A stretch of 57,009 bases of DNA from Alcaligenaceae bacterium (GCA_029265795.1 JAJUGV010000008.1:1-57009), one strand, 5' to 3'; counted from the stretch's first letter, positions 20,762-30,544 are shown. The notes: a model not told the origin generated them from the letters alone. Made by a program: numbers and translations.

Positions 20762-20814
20762 AATTTCCTCGCTTTGTTGATTGATTCGTTGGGCAGCAGG
20801 TTTGCCCAGAATGG

Positions 20815-20843
20815 TGTGTACCGTTTAATGGGTTTGTGTACCG
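20815..20843. repeat. Direct repeat of TGTGTACCG in the pump/regulator gap
   Basis: The 9-mer TGTGTACCG occurs at 20815-20823 and again at 20835-20843, exactly 20 bp (about two helical turns) apart. The second copy forms the left arm of the palindrome at 20838-20854. A further CGGTAC half-site lies at 20887-20892. The spacing suggests cooperative binding by one protein on one DNA face. Confidence 0.6.
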
Positions 20844-20854
20844 AGAGTCGGTAC
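20838..20854. promoter_or_regulatory. Probable operator palindrome for the RND pump regulator
   Basis: A perfect inverted repeat, GTACCGA, 3-base centre GAG, TCGGTAC. It lies between the divergent starts of the adaptor gene and the IclR-family gene. A TATATC/CATAAT-rich stretch follows directly at 20855-20865, where a -10 element for either strand could sit, so a bound repressor would block both promoters. Assignment to the IclR protein is inferred from position only. Confidence 0.6.
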
Positions 20855-20969
20855 TATATCATAATGTGGTTATCCTATTCACATAACGGTACAGCGAGTT
20901 CCAGATCCAGAACATTTCTTGAATCCAGAGTTCGTGAGCCGCTATCATTCACGACGAATGGAGGCCCGA

Positions 20970-21803
20970 ATGGAAAAAAACGAGGCAAATCAGCCGGACA
21001 CCCGTGGAGGGGTCCAAGTGGTATCGCGAACGGCTGCGATCATGCGCGCCTTGAGTGCGCACCCGGGCGGGCTCAGCCTGACGGAGATCGCCAATGAAGT
21101 GAAATTGCCGCGTTCAACAGTGCAGCGATTAGTCACCGCACTTGAAATCGAAGGGCTCGTAGATGGAAAGGGTCCGAGCGGGGGCACCCGGCTGGGGCCT
21201 ACCGTTTCTTCTTTGGTGGCAACGGCTCACGCCGACATGGTGGTGTTCGGAAGACACCAGCTCAAAATGCTGTTGGATGCGGTGAACGAGACCAGCAGTA
21301 TCGTTACCGCTGTCAATGCGAAGAGCATGGTATTGGAAACCATGGCCGCGGAACACCCTCTGCGTGTTGTGCTGTGCCAAGGCAGCCAGTTCCCCCTATA
21401 CACAACTGCGGGGGGCAAGGCGTTGCTGTCCGCCTACGATGAAACACTGCTTGAGCGCCTGTTCGACGTTACGCTAGAGCCCTATACCGGCCACACACTC
21501 ACCAGCCGAAAGGCGTTGCAGGAGGCGCTCGCCCAAACACGGGCAAGCGGCATTGCCGAGGCCCGCAATGAATACACCCCCGGCATCAGTTCCATAGCCA
21601 CAGTCGTTGATACCGCTATGGGTATCTATGCATTTGAAGTCAGCTTGCCCGACGCTCGTTTTGACGCCAGGGCCGATGAAATTCGGGCAACCATGCTGGC
21701 TCACAAGGAGCGAGTATTGGCTGAAGCGATTGCGTTCGAAGGAGACAGGCAGGCGGGCGCGCTAGGTTTGCCTGCGACCGCCCCACTCGCTCCGCCGGCG
21801 TGA
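20970..21803 (+). CDS. IclR-family transcriptional regulator, TtgV/TtgT-like
   Basis: A protein of 277 residues. The N-terminal winged helix has GGVQVVSRTAAIMRALSAHP, then GLSLTEIANEVKLPRSTVQRLVTALE, then a C-terminal effector domain (about 90-255). The DNA-binding half is strikingly like TtgV of Pseudomonas putida, the IclR-type repressor of the solvent pump ttgGHI; this comparison is from memory. The ATG at 20970 is chosen because GGAGG stands 5 bases upstream; earlier in-frame starts lack this. It is divergent from the RND operon, with a palindrome between. The gene also ends only 7 bases from the convergent glycerate kinase, and IclR proteins can control glycerate genes, so that role remains an alternative. 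Confidence 0.88.
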   Translation: MEKNEANQPDTRGGVQVVSRTAAIMRALSAHPGGLSLTEIANEVKLPRSTVQRLVTALEIEGLVDGKGPSGGTRLGPTVSSLVATAHADMVVFGRHQLKMLLDAVNETSSIVTAVNAKSMVLETMAAEHPLRVVLCQGSQFPLYTTAGGKALLSAYDETLLERLFDVTLEPYTGHTLTSRKALQEALAQTRASGIAEARNEYTPGISSIATVVDTAMGIYAFEVSLPDARFDARADEIRATMLAHKERVLAEAIAFEGDRQAGALGLPATAPLAPPA

Positions 21804-21810
21804 CCGGCAC

Positions 21811-22968
21811 TTAGCATTTCCGCCCGGCCAACCACAACAACATGCAGTCGCGCGCGCGGGCACGCAGCAAGTCTGACGCATCGGCGCAGGCCTGGGAAAG
21901 CGTCATCGGGCCCGAAACCACACTGAAAGCCGCAGAGATGCCCGCGTCGTAAAGAGCCTCGTAGCCTTCCCCTAACGAGCCCGCAAGAGCAATCACCGGC
22001 GCGCCATGACGTTGCGCGTATCGGGCAACCCCGGCCGGTGTTTTACCAAGCAGCGTCTGCTTGTCCATACGACCTTCACCCGTAAACACGAGATGTGCGC
22101 CCTGCATGGCCTGATCCAGTTTGGCGAGTTCAGCAATCAACTCTACGCCAGGTCTAAAGTGAGCGTGGAAGAAAGTTTTTATCGCAAAACCTAGCCCGCC
22201 CGCTGCACCCGTACCCGACGTATGGGTTTCGTCACGACCGGTTGTTTCTTTACTGACCGTTGCAAATTGAGCCAATGCCCGATCAAGTAATTCCACATCC
22301 GCCTGAGAAGCCCCCTTCTGTGGTCCGAAGATGGCAGCAGCACCGCGCTCACCACACAAGGGGTTATCAACATCGACGGCGATCTCGAACCGCACGTTCG
22401 CAAGGCGCGGATCCAGCATCTGTGTGTCAATACGAGCCAAACGCAGTAACGCTGCGCCGCCCGGCGGAAGTTCACCGCCTTCCGCATCGAATAGATGAGC
22501 GCCCAAGGCCTGCAACAGGCCGGCGCCACCGTCGGTGGTGGCACTCCCCCCCAAACCCAGGACAATACGACGAGCACCCGCATCGAGGGCGGCACAAACC
22601 AGTTCTCCCACCCCATAGGTAGTGGCCTCCAAAGGGCGGCGTTCATCGATGGCAATCCGCTCAAGGCCCGCGGCCTCGGCCATTTCAATGAACGCCGTCG
22701 AATCGCCCAACCACCCCCAGGCAGCTTTACTTGGACGACCATTGGCGTCTTTGACCACTGCTAGGCGCCTCTGGCCACCGGTTGCTGCCAATACCGCATC
22801 GAGCGAACCCTCGCCGCCATCGGCCATGGGCACGGACACAATCTCGGCATTTGGAACGGCTGTCCGCACTCCATCAGCGATGGCAGCCGCAACATCGGCG
22901 GCAGAGAGGCTTTCTTTGTATGAGTCCGGCGCCACGACCACGCGCAGCTGTTGCTCACCCTGCCCCAT
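21811..22968 (-). CDS. garK: Glycerate kinase (GarK/GlxK family)
   Basis: Phosphorylates D-glycerate to 2-phosphoglycerate, feeding lower glycolysis. The protein has 385 residues. Family landmarks are VVVAPDSYKESLSAADVAAAI at the N terminus, PMADGGEGSLDAV, LGLGGSATTDGGAGLLQALGA, AVDVDNPLCGERGAAAIFGPQKGA and FTGEGRMDKQTLLGKTPAGVA. The start overlaps the stop of the D-2-hydroxyacid dehydrogenase gene (TGATG), so the two are coupled. Together they convert hydroxypyruvate to glycerate and then 2-phosphoglycerate. Confidence 0.94.
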   Translation of the reverse strand: MGQGEQQLRVVVAPDSYKESLSAADVAAAIADGVRTAVPNAEIVSVPMADGGEGSLDAVLAATGGQRRLAVVKDANGRPSKAAWGWLGDSTAFIEMAEAAGLERIAIDERRPLEATTYGVGELVCAALDAGARRIVLGLGGSATTDGGAGLLQALGAHLFDAEGGELPPGGAALLRLARIDTQMLDPRLANVRFEIAVDVDNPLCGERGAAAIFGPQKGASQADVELLDRALAQFATVSKETTGRDETHTSGTGAAGGLGFAIKTFFHAHFRPGVELIAELAKLDQAMQGAHLVFTGEGRMDKQTLLGKTPAGVARYAQRHGAPVIALAGSLGEGYEALYDAGISAAFSVVSGPMTLSQACADASDLLRARARDCMLLWLAGRKC

Positions 22969-23957
22969 CAGCTGTGTGCCTCCAACCCACCCACCAGCGC
23001 GTTACGCGGGGATCCGGCAACAAAGGCGTCAATATTGTCGATAAGCTGATCAGCCAATGCCTGGATCGCTTCCTGGCTTGCCCAGGCCACGTGGGGTGTA
23101 AGGATGAAATTCGGCAAATCGAGCAGACCCATTAGCGGATGGTCGGCAGGCGGAGGTTCGGGCACCGTGACATCCAGGCCGGCACCGGCAATTTGCCCCG
23201 TGCGCAATGCATGGGCCAACGCATGATCGTCAATCAGCGCACCCCGCGCGGTGTTGATTAACAGAGGTTTGCGAGCCATCGCCGAAAACTCCGCAGCGCC
23301 CAGCAAGTGGTGAGTATGGTCGTTCAACGGGCAATGCAGGCTGATGACATCGCTTTCGGCCAGCACGGTTTCGAAGGGAGTATAGAGGGAACCCATGTTC
23401 GGGCGGCCTTTATGCGCAGCGAACACGACTTTCATACCGAATGCGCGACCAATATTTGCCACTGCTTGCCCCAGCGTGCCTGCACCGATAATGCCGAGTG
23501 TGGATCCAGCCAGATCTTGTATGGGGTAGTCGAAGTAGCAAAATTGAGCCGCCTCCTGCCAGCGACCCGCCTGCACTGACTGGTGATAGGGCACGATGCT
23601 ACGACGCAATGCGAAAATCAGGGCAAACACGTGTTCCGGCACACTTCGAACAGCATAGCCACGAATATTGGACACAACGATGCCCCGCTCCCGACACGCA
23701 GTCAAATCTACATTGTCGCTACCTGTTGCAGCGAGGGCGATCATCTTCAGTTGGGGTGCTGCGGCAATTTCTTCGGCACCCAGCTTCACCTTGTTGAGAA
23801 TGACGATATCCGCATCGGCAATGCGGTCTGCCACTTGCTCAGGCCGAGTTCGCCCGTGCATCTCCAGAGTGTGTGGGAAGGCGGGGGTACGCAGCACGGT
23901 TTGGGGTGAAATTGTCTCCCGATCCAGAAACACCACCTTAAGGGGCGTTTGACTCAT
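22968..23957 (-). CDS. D-2-hydroxyacid dehydrogenase, glycerate dehydrogenase/hydroxypyruvate reductase type
   Basis: Reduces a 2-keto acid, probably hydroxypyruvate or glyoxylate, with NAD(P)H. It has 329 residues. The Rossmann loop GAGTLG is at 158-163. The catalytic triad is Arg238 (NTARGALID), Glu267 (VPEPPP) and His289 (LTPHVAWAS). Strand 2 ends FAAHKGRP without the acidic residue of NAD enzymes, which suggests NADPH. The ATG at 23957 is clear: AGGAGG stands 5 bases before it. A long in-frame extension upstream to 24266 overlaps the divergent peptidase gene and is spurious. It is coupled to glycerate kinase, which supports the hydroxypyruvate role. Confidence 0.9.
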   Translation of the reverse strand: MSQTPLKVVFLDRETISPQTVLRTPAFPHTLEMHGRTRPEQVADRIADADIVILNKVKLGAEEIAAAPQLKMIALAATGSDNVDLTACRERGIVVSNIRGYAVRSVPEHVFALIFALRRSIVPYHQSVQAGRWQEAAQFCYFDYPIQDLAGSTLGIIGAGTLGQAVANIGRAFGMKVVFAAHKGRPNMGSLYTPFETVLAESDVISLHCPLNDHTHHLLGAAEFSAMARKPLLINTARGALIDDHALAHALRTGQIAGAGLDVTVPEPPPADHPLMGLLDLPNFILTPHVAWASQEAIQALADQLIDNIDAFVAGSPRNALVGGLEAHS

Positions 23958-24107
23958 ATCTTCCTCCTGAGTTTTCGTTGTTGGCGCCCGGCATTCGTAA
24001 TGAACTTGCGCTTTATTGTGTAGCAGAATTGCCGATCCGATATAGTAATGGCTTTCTTCAGGCCGCTCACATCGTGCTCGGTCTCTAAGCATACGGAACC
24101 CAAGCTG

Positions 24108-25982
24108 ATGAGCCACACCAGTCTTCCCCCAAAGTATCCCGTCACTGATTTTTTCCGAAACCCCGACCGCGGCTTCTTCCGTCTGTCCGATGACGGGAGC
24201 TGGCTGTCGTTCATGGAACCGGTGTCGTTCGATGGCGGGCCGGCCCGCATGAACATCTTCGTGCAAGAGCTTGAAGGAAGCTCACTGGTGGGCGACGCCC
24301 GGTGCCTCACCCGGGAAACCGAGCGCGACATCGCCGAATATTATTGGAAGGGCTCCGATACGCTGCTGTATGCCAAGGATTTTGCGGGCGACGAAAACTT
24401 TCATGTGGTGGCCATCGATGTGGCAGGTGGTGAGGTGTCCGACCTCACCCCATATCCGGAAACTCGTGCCGGTATTATTGACGATCTCTATGATGATCCA
24501 GACCACATACTGATTGCCCACAACCACCGCGACCCCCAATCTTTTGATGTCTACCGGGTTAATGTACGGACGGGTGAAGAAACACAGGTAGCCGAAAACC
24601 CGGGCAACATCGTCGCATGGCATACCGATCATCATGGGCGTCTGCGCGCCGCGACGGCCAGCGACGGCCTGCAGAGCACTTTGCTCTACCGCGAAACAGA
24701 AAGCGATGAATTCCGCCCCCTGATTACGACTGATTTTCGTAGCACAGTCAGCCCTGAACTCTTCACTTTCGACGATCGACGGTTTTACGCCCTCAGCAAC
24801 CGTGGCCGCGACTGCCTGGCATTGGTAATCATCGACCCGCAGTCACCTGACGACGAGAAGCTGGTTTTCGAAGCCGACGGTGTTGATTTGGATGGCGTCG
24901 CATACTCACGGCTTCGACACGTCCTCACGGCGGCTATTTACCAGACCGACCGTGTCAAGTATCACTTCTTCGATCAACAAGCAGCCGAGCGTCATTTGCG
25001 CGTCTCGGAGGCGTTGCCGGGGTACGAAATCGCCCTCCAGAGCGGCACGCGTGACGAACGTAAGTACATTGTGGCGGCGTACAACGACCGCACACCCGGT
25101 AGCCGCTATCTTTATGATGACGAGACAGGCGGTCTTACCAAGTTGGCCGACATCAATCCGGCATTGCCCGAAGAGCATATGGCCGAGGTTCGACCCATTC
25201 AATACACGGCGCGTGATGGCTTGGTCATACACGGGTATCTGACCCTGCCCAAAGGTCGTGAGCCGCATCAGCTTCCCTGCGTGGTCAACCCTCATGGCGG
25301 GCCCTGGGCCCGCGACAGTTGGGGCTTCAATCCGGAGGCACAGTTTCTTGCCAATCGCGGTTATTGCGTGCTGCAAATGAATTTCCGCGGCTCGACCGGC
25401 TATGGGCGCCGCTTCTGGGAAGCGAGCTTCGGTCAGTGGGGCCTTGCCATGCAGGACGATATCACCGACGGCGTGCAATGGCTGATCGACCAGGGTATCG
25501 CAGACCGCAATCGTATCGCTATCTACGGAGGCAGCTATGGTGGCTACGCGGTGCTGGCCGGTATAACGCGTACGCCTGAGCTTTATGCGGCAGCGGTGGA
25601 TTTCGTGGGAGTTTCGAACCTGCTCACTTTCATGAATACGATCCCACCCTATTGGAAGCCACTGCTCGAGAAAATGTACAGCATGGTGGGTCACCCGGAG
25701 AAAGATCGGGAACGTCTTGAGGCCACTTCACCCGCACTCAACGCCGACCGTATACGCACGCCGCTGTTCATTGCGCAAGGGGCCAATGACCCCCGAGTAA
25801 ACAAGGCTGAAAGTGATCAGATGGTGGCGGCCCTGCGCTCACGGGGTGTCGAGGTGGAGTACATGGTGAAGGACAACGAGGGCCATGGCTTTCACAACGA
25901 TGAGAACAAATTCGAGTTCTATGAACGCATGGAGGCGTTTCTGAGCCAGCACCTGGGCGGTAGTGGCGCTGCCCGGGACTGA
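24108..25982 (+). CDS. S9 family peptidase (prolyl oligopeptidase/acylaminoacyl peptidase type)
   Basis: A cytoplasmic serine peptidase of 624 residues with no signal peptide. An N-terminal beta-propeller (about 1-375) precedes an alpha/beta-hydrolase domain. The triad is Ser476 in YGGSYGGYAVLAG, Asp561 in GANDPRVN and His593 in NEGHGFHND. HGGPWARDSWGFNPEAQFLANRG is the usual oxyanion region. The ATG at 24108 precedes the first conserved segment (YPVTDFFRNP). Its ribosome site is weak, and an upstream ATG at 24048 cannot be excluded. It is followed by the glutathione transferase 34 bases later on the same strand. It probably trims peptides or acylated amino acids. Confidence 0.92.
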   Translation: MSHTSLPPKYPVTDFFRNPDRGFFRLSDDGSWLSFMEPVSFDGGPARMNIFVQELEGSSLVGDARCLTRETERDIAEYYWKGSDTLLYAKDFAGDENFHVVAIDVAGGEVSDLTPYPETRAGIIDDLYDDPDHILIAHNHRDPQSFDVYRVNVRTGEETQVAENPGNIVAWHTDHHGRLRAATASDGLQSTLLYRETESDEFRPLITTDFRSTVSPELFTFDDRRFYALSNRGRDCLALVIIDPQSPDDEKLVFEADGVDLDGVAYSRLRHVLTAAIYQTDRVKYHFFDQQAAERHLRVSEALPGYEIALQSGTRDERKYIVAAYNDRTPGSRYLYDDETGGLTKLADINPALPEEHMAEVRPIQYTARDGLVIHGYLTLPKGREPHQLPCVVNPHGGPWARDSWGFNPEAQFLANRGYCVLQMNFRGSTGYGRRFWEASFGQWGLAMQDDITDGVQWLIDQGIADRNRIAIYGGSYGGYAVLAGITRTPELYAAAVDFVGVSNLLTFMNTIPPYWKPLLEKMYSMVGHPEKDRERLEATSPALNADRIRTPLFIAQGANDPRVNKAESDQMVAALRSRGVEVEYMVKDNEGHGFHNDENKFEFYERMEAFLSQHLGGSGAARD

Positions 25983-26016
25983 CTCTGAGCCGACAGTTTT
26001 TACTAGGAGTATGACG

Positions 26017-26628
26017 ATGAAGCTGTACTACATGCCGGGCGCCTGCCCCCTGGCAACCCATATCGTTCTTGAGTGGATCGGCGAGCCCTATGAAACCCAG
26101 GCTGTCGAACGCAAAGCGTTGAAAGAGCCTGAATTCCTGGCCTTAAACCCGGTGGGGTCCGTCCCCGTTTTCGTAGATGGTGATCTCGTCCTTACTCAGA
26201 GCTCCGCCATTCTCGAGTATCTTGCGGAAAAGTACCCGCAGGCCGGGCTGATGCCGGAAGATATCCATGCGCGTGCCGAAACCCGCCGCTGGATGGGCTT
26301 CGTTCATTCCGATCTGCACAAGTCCTTTGGGCTGGCTTTCGGTAAGGCCGCTTTCAGCAGCGAGTCCGCCGTTCAGGACGCCATTGCCGCCGGCGGCATC
26401 GCCAAAGCACGCCAGCTCTTTGCCATCATTGACAAGCAATTGAACGGCAAAGACTGGATCACAGGTACGCGATCCATTGTGGACCCCTACCTGTACACCA
26501 TCATTCGTTGGGCGGATGCGCTCAAGGTCGATCTTTCGGACCTCCCCAATGTGGTGGCGTTCCGTGATCGCATGAACAGCGATGCCGCCGTAAAAGCGGC
26601 TCTCCAAGCCGAAGGCCTGCAAGCCTAA
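26017..26628 (+). CDS. Glutathione S-transferase, beta class
   Basis: Conjugates or reduces with glutathione. It has 203 residues, aligning well with E. coli GstA. MKLYYMPGAC carries the beta-class active-site Cys10. NPVGSVPVF holds the cis-proline, and QSSAILEYLAEKYP is the gamma-glutamyl binding region. The C-terminal helical domain starts near 85 and ends in FRDRMNSDAAVKAALQAEG. The ATG at 26017 has AGGAG 7 bases before it; the ATG two codons earlier is too close to that site. A bidirectional terminator follows. Confidence 0.94.
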   Translation: MKLYYMPGACPLATHIVLEWIGEPYETQAVERKALKEPEFLALNPVGSVPVFVDGDLVLTQSSAILEYLAEKYPQAGLMPEDIHARAETRRWMGFVHSDLHKSFGLAFGKAAFSSESAVQDAIAAGGIAKARQLFAIIDKQLNGKDWITGTRSIVDPYLYTIIRWADALKVDLSDLPNVVAFRDRMNSDAAVKAALQAEGLQA

Positions 26629-26635
26629 ATGAGCG

Positions 26636-26658
26636 AAGGCCGGGCAATGCCCGGCCTT
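26636..26658. terminator. Bidirectional terminator between the GST and livF genes
   Basis: A perfect 10-bp stem, AAGGCCGGGC at 26636-26645 and GCCCGGCCTT at 26649-26658, with a 3-base loop, followed by TTC. It starts 7 bases after the GST stop and lies 10 bases before the end of the oppositely read liv operon. It can serve both. Confidence 0.85.
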
Positions 26659-26668
26659 TCAGTGTGTT

Positions 26669-27370
26669 TCAGGCACCAAGATAAGCTTTACGGACGTCAT
26701 CGTTCGTGAGCAGGTTGGGTCCGGTATCAGCCAGCACGACCTTGCCGGTCTCCAGCACATAGCCCCGGTCAGCGACCTGCAATGCCTTATGGGCATTCTG
26801 CTCGACCAGGAAGACGGTCACCCCTTGCTCGCGAATCGTCTGAATGATTTCGAAGATTTGCGCGATGATCAGGGGCGCTAGGCCCAGAGTGGGTTCGTCC
26901 AGAAGCAACAGCTTGGGACGCGTCATCAGTGCGCGCCCAATCGCAAGCATTTGCTGCTCGCCCCCCGACATGGTTCCCGACCGCTGGCCCGCCCGCTCCT
27001 TCAAACGTGGAAACAGGTCGTACACCCGTTCAAGCCCTTCTTCGATTTCCTCGCGGCTCAGAAAAAAACCACCCATCATCAGGTTCTCTGTGACCGTAAG
27101 GTCGGGGAACACCCTGCGGCCCTCGGGCGAAATAGCGATGCCCTTCTGCATAATGAGGTGGGTCGGCAGTTGAGTGATGTCTTCGCCCTCGAAGCTGACA
27201 GTTCCGCTACGCGCGCGCGGAGAGCCGCAAACCGTCATCAGCAAAGTGGTTTTCCCGGCACCATTGGCACCGATCAGGGTCACAATTTCGCCTTGATTGA
27301 CCTCTACCGAGACATCATTTAATGCCTGAATAGCGCCGTAAAAGGTATGTATATTCTGCAACTTGAGCAC
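26669..27370 (-). CDS. livF: Branched-chain amino acid ABC transporter ATPase LivF
   Basis: One of two cytoplasmic ATPases of the Liv importer, 233 residues. Walker A GANGAGKTT lies near residues 34-42, signature MSGGEQQMLAIGRAL, and Walker B LLLLDEPTLGL. The short form without a C-terminal extension is typical. The start overlaps the stop of livG by one base. It is last gene of livK-H-M-G-F. Confidence 0.95.
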   Translation of the reverse strand: MLKLQNIHTFYGAIQALNDVSVEVNQGEIVTLIGANGAGKTTLLMTVCGSPRARSGTVSFEGEDITQLPTHLIMQKGIAISPEGRRVFPDLTVTENLMMGGFFLSREEIEEGLERVYDLFPRLKERAGQRSGTMSGGEQQMLAIGRALMTRPKLLLLDEPTLGLAPLIIAQIFEIIQTIREQGVTVFLVEQNAHKALQVADRGYVLETGKVVLADTGPNLLTNDDVRKAYLGA

Positions 27371-28137
27371 TACTCTTCCCCCAGGTATGCCTTGATGACG
27401 CGCGGGTCTGCCTGAACCGCTTCGGGAACGCCGGTGGTAATGGGCTTACCATGCTCCATGACCATAATGCGATCGGACACGCCCATCACCAGGCTCATAT
27501 CGTGCTCAATGAGCAATACGGCCACGTCGAACTCCCGACGCAGTTGATCGATCAACTGCTGAAGGTCTCGCTTTTCTTGGGGATTCAGGCCCGCAGCAGG
27601 TTCATCCAGCATCAGTAGCCGGGGCTTGGTGATCATGCAACGGGCGATCTCGAGGCGCCGTTGGTGGCCATACGCCAGATTGCCCGCTTCCCGATTGGCG
27701 TACTCGCGGATGTCCATGAAATCCAACCACTTCGCCGCGGTTTCCAATGCTTCCTCTTCTGCGTGACGGAAGGCAGGCGTTTTGAACAGCCCGGAGAATA
27801 GGTTGGTGTTGATATGCTGGTGCTGCGCCACAAGCAGGTTTTCAAGGACGGTTAGGTTCTTGAACAGACGCACGTTCTGGAAGGTGCGCACCAGGCCTTC
27901 ACGGGCCACTTTGTGGCTGGGCATGCCATGAATCGGTTTGCCATCCATGACGATGGTGCCGCGGGTCGGTTTGTAGAACCCGCCTACGCAGTTGAACACT
28001 GTCGTCTTTCCCGCGCCGTTCGGCCCGATGATGGCGAATACTTCGTCTTCCTTGACATCGAAACTCACACCGTCGACAGCCAGCAGGCCGCCGAATCGCA
28101 TGCTGAGCTCCGCCACATGCAACAAGACCTTGCTCAT
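27370..28137 (-). CDS. livG: Branched-chain amino acid ABC transporter ATPase LivG
   Basis: The second ATPase, 255 residues. Walker [13 protein letters not shown], the LivG-type [12 protein letters not shown] segment in place of the common LSGGQ, and Walker [16 protein letters not shown] are visible. The ATG at 28137 overlaps the livM stop by 4 bases (ATGA); frames extending further upstream would run into livM. It is coupled on both sides. Confidence 0.95.
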   Translation of the reverse strand: MSKVLLHVAELSMRFGGLLAVDGVSFDVKEDEVFAIIGPNGAGKTTVFNCVGGFYKPTRGTIVMDGKPIHGMPSHKVAREGLVRTFQNVRLFKNLTVLENLLVAQHQHINTNLFSGLFKTPAFRHAEEEALETAAKWLDFMDIREYANREAGNLAYGHQRRLEIARCMITKPRLLMLDEPAAGLNPQEKRDLQQLIDQLRREFDVAVLLIEHDMSLVMGVSDRIMVMEHGKPITTGVPEAVQADPRVIKAYLGEE

Positions 28138-29363
28138 GATTTCAACTCCACGTGAGGACGCTTCATGGGCAACAGGCCTTGCGGACGCCACATCATCATC
28201 AGAACCATCACCAGACCAAAAATCATCATGCGATACTCGGCGAACTCACGTGCCACTTCCGGCAATACGGTAAGCACGATTGCTGCCAAAATCACCCCTA
28301 CCTGTGAACCCATACCGCCCAGCACTACGATGGCAAGAATCAGTGCGGATTCTAGGAAAGTGAACGATTCAGGATTGACCAGACCTTGGCGGGCGGCGAA
28401 AAAGGCACCTCCGAATCCCGCAAATACGGCACCCATCGTAAAGGCCGACAGCTTGATGTTGGTGGGATTCAGCCCCAGAGAGCGGCAAGCGATTTCATCT
28501 TCGCGCAGTGCTTCCCACGCCCTACCGACCGGCATACGAATAACCCGGTTGGATACGAAGAGTGTGATCAACGCCAGGGCAAGCGCCATCAAATAGAGAT
28601 AGATGATGACGTCCATATTGTCGAACTGCCAACCCATGAAGTCGTGAAAGGTGGTTTCACCCTCGGGTGCGCGACGTGTCATGGGCATGCCGAACACCGT
28701 CGGCTTGGGGATGCCGGAAATACCGTCGGGTCCGCCAGTGAACTCATAAAGGTTGATCAGCAGCAGACGGATGATTTCACCGAATCCCAGCGTCACGATG
28801 GCCAGATAGTCGCCCCGCAGGCGCAGCACGGGGAAGCCGAGCAGATACCCGAAGATGCCGGCCATGATGCCGGCCATGGGCAGTGAGCTCCAGAACCCCC
28901 AATCGGCCCAGTGATACAGCAGTGCGTAGGTATACGCCCCCACTGCGTAGAACCCTACAAAACCGAGGTCCAGCAGACCTGCAAACCCGACCACGATATT
29001 CAGACCCAGGCCTAACATGACATAGATAAGCACCAGGGTTGCAATATCGACTTCCGCGCGACCCATGAAAAACGGCCACACCAGTGCGATGGCAATCAGC
29101 ACCGCAATGGAGGCGCGCCGAGCCTTATCGTTGAGCACCGGCATACGAATGCTGCTGCTGCGTTTGCCAAGCAGCTTGGCCACGGCTGGCCGGATGAAAG
29201 CCTGAAAGACGAATACGATGCCCATGCCGAGCAGTACGAGATCCCATTCAGGTTCGATATGCGTCGCCATGCCGCTACGGACGATCTGCAGCCCATATAC
29301 CGGAGTAATGATCACTCCGGCCATCAGAGCCGCGATAAAGGCATTCTTGATATTGCTGACCAT
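28134..29363 (-). CDS. livM: Branched-chain amino acid ABC transporter permease LivM
   Basis: An inner-membrane permease of 409 residues with about 10 hydrophobic segments. The family core [31 protein letters not shown] and the cytoplasmic coupling region [23 protein letters not shown] are present. It is longer than many LivM proteins because of an N-terminal extension with two extra membrane helices and a basic linker, as in E. coli LivM. The start overlaps the livH stop (TAATG). Confidence 0.95.
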   Translation of the reverse strand: MVSNIKNAFIAALMAGVIITPVYGLQIVRSGMATHIEPEWDLVLLGMGIVFVFQAFIRPAVAKLLGKRSSSIRMPVLNDKARRASIAVLIAIALVWPFFMGRAEVDIATLVLIYVMLGLGLNIVVGFAGLLDLGFVGFYAVGAYTYALLYHWADWGFWSSLPMAGIMAGIFGYLLGFPVLRLRGDYLAIVTLGFGEIIRLLLINLYEFTGGPDGISGIPKPTVFGMPMTRRAPEGETTFHDFMGWQFDNMDVIIYLYLMALALALITLFVSNRVIRMPVGRAWEALREDEIACRSLGLNPTNIKLSAFTMGAVFAGFGGAFFAARQGLVNPESFTFLESALILAIVVLGGMGSQVGVILAAIVLTVLPEVAREFAEYRMMIFGLVMVLMMMWRPQGLLPMKRPHVELKS

Positions 29364-30286
29364 TACACTTTTTCCACTTCAGGTTTACCGAGAAGCCCCG
29401 TCGGCCGGAACAGCAGAATGAGCACCAGCAGACTGAACGCGACGATATCCTTGTATTGCGAGGAGATATACGCAGCAGCGAATGTCTCAGCAAGGCCCAG
29501 CAGCACGCCGCCCAGCATGGCACCTGGGATACTGCCGATTCCACCAAGCACTGCCGCAGTGAACGCCTTGATACCGGCCAAGAAACCAATGAAGGGGTTG
29601 AGCTTCCCGATGGCCAGAGCAATCAGCACCCCGCCGACAGCCGCCAGCATGGCGCCGATAATGAAGGTGAAGGATATGATTTTGTTGGTGTCAATGCCCA
29701 AAAGATTGGCCATGCGCAGATCTTGCGAACACGCACGTGACGCCCGACCTAGGCGTGAGTATTTGATATACAAATGCAGCATTGCCATCAACACCACCGT
29801 GACCAGAATGATCATGATGCGCGAGTACGGAGCTGTAATGGTGTAGCCCCCGACGTCCAGCTGCATTGCGCCGGTCACCAGCGCCGGCACGGCCATATCG
29901 CGTGCTCCCTGGCCCACTGCCACCCAGTTTTGCAAGAAAATGGACATCCCGATGGCGGAAATCAGCGGCACCAGACGAGGACCGCCACGCAACGGCGCGT
30001 ACGCCACTTTTTCCACCGCATAGCCATAAACGGCTGTGACCGCCATGGCCACGATAAGCATGAACAGGATAATGAGTGCGACTGGCAAGCCGCTGCCGAC
30101 ACCAATGACGGACAGCGTGACCAGCCCCACATAGGCGCCGATCATGTAGATCTCACCATGCGCGAAGTTAATCATTCCGATGATGCCATAGACCATCGTG
30201 TAGCCAATGGCGATCAGCGCATAAATGGCACCGAGCGACAGCCCATTAAAGAGCTGCTGCAATAGTTGGGGTATGAATTCGGACAT
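29363..30286 (-). CDS. livH: Branched-chain amino acid ABC transporter permease LivH
   Basis: An inner-membrane permease of 307 residues. It has the hallmark N terminus [38 protein letters not shown] and the coupling region [21 protein letters not shown]. The ATG at 30286 is chosen because the family starts there; upstream frame sequence covers a terminator hairpin and is non-coding. The ribosome site is weak (GGAAGC). It is separated from livK by 258 bases that contain a rho-independent terminator, so its expression depends on read-through. Confidence 0.94.
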   Translation of the reverse strand: MSEFIPQLLQQLFNGLSLGAIYALIAIGYTMVYGIIGMINFAHGEIYMIGAYVGLVTLSVIGVGSGLPVALIILFMLIVAMAVTAVYGYAVEKVAYAPLRGGPRLVPLISAIGMSIFLQNWVAVGQGARDMAVPALVTGAMQLDVGGYTITAPYSRIMIILVTVVLMAMLHLYIKYSRLGRASRACSQDLRMANLLGIDTNKIISFTFIIGAMLAAVGGVLIALAIGKLNPFIGFLAGIKAFTAAVLGGIGSIPGAMLGGVLLGLAETFAAAYISSQYKDIVAFSLLVLILLFRPTGLLGKPEVEKV

Positions 30287-30330
30287 AAAACAGGCTTCCG
30301 CGATATCGGCCCGCCGAAACGTGGCCGACC

Positions 30331-30365
30331 AGGAAAAAGAAAGGCCCCAGCCGGCGTACGGCTGG
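30331..30365 (-). terminator. Terminator/attenuator between livK and livH
   Basis: Read on the reverse strand, the arms are CCAGCCG (bases 30365-30359) and CGGCTGG (30353-30347) with a 5-base loop, followed by GGCCTTTCTTTTTCCT. That is a stem plus T-rich tail typical of intrinsic termination. It sits about 180 bases after the livK stop and 45 bases before the livH start. It would let the binding protein be made in excess of the membrane parts. Confidence 0.75.
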
Positions 30366-30544
30366 AGCACCAGGGAGGTTCGGCGCAAGCCTCCGCGCCG
30401 CGAGCGTCAGCGAGCCTGAGTGGCTCACCGCGCTGCACACCGCTCGCAATAGCCGAAACTATTGCCGAGGCCCACACTGCGATCAGTGTCAGCAGGACAG
30501 CGCCCTGGCCTGCGGGGCTGTTGCCAGCCTCCCTCTGCAGCGGT

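Noticed and set aside
23958-24266. In-frame extension of the D-2-hydroxyacid dehydrogenase
   Set aside because: It overlaps the divergent peptidase gene, and the ATG at 23957 has a near-perfect ribosome site.
24906-25694. 262-codon open frame antisense to the S9 peptidase
   Set aside because: Shadow frame with no family resemblance.
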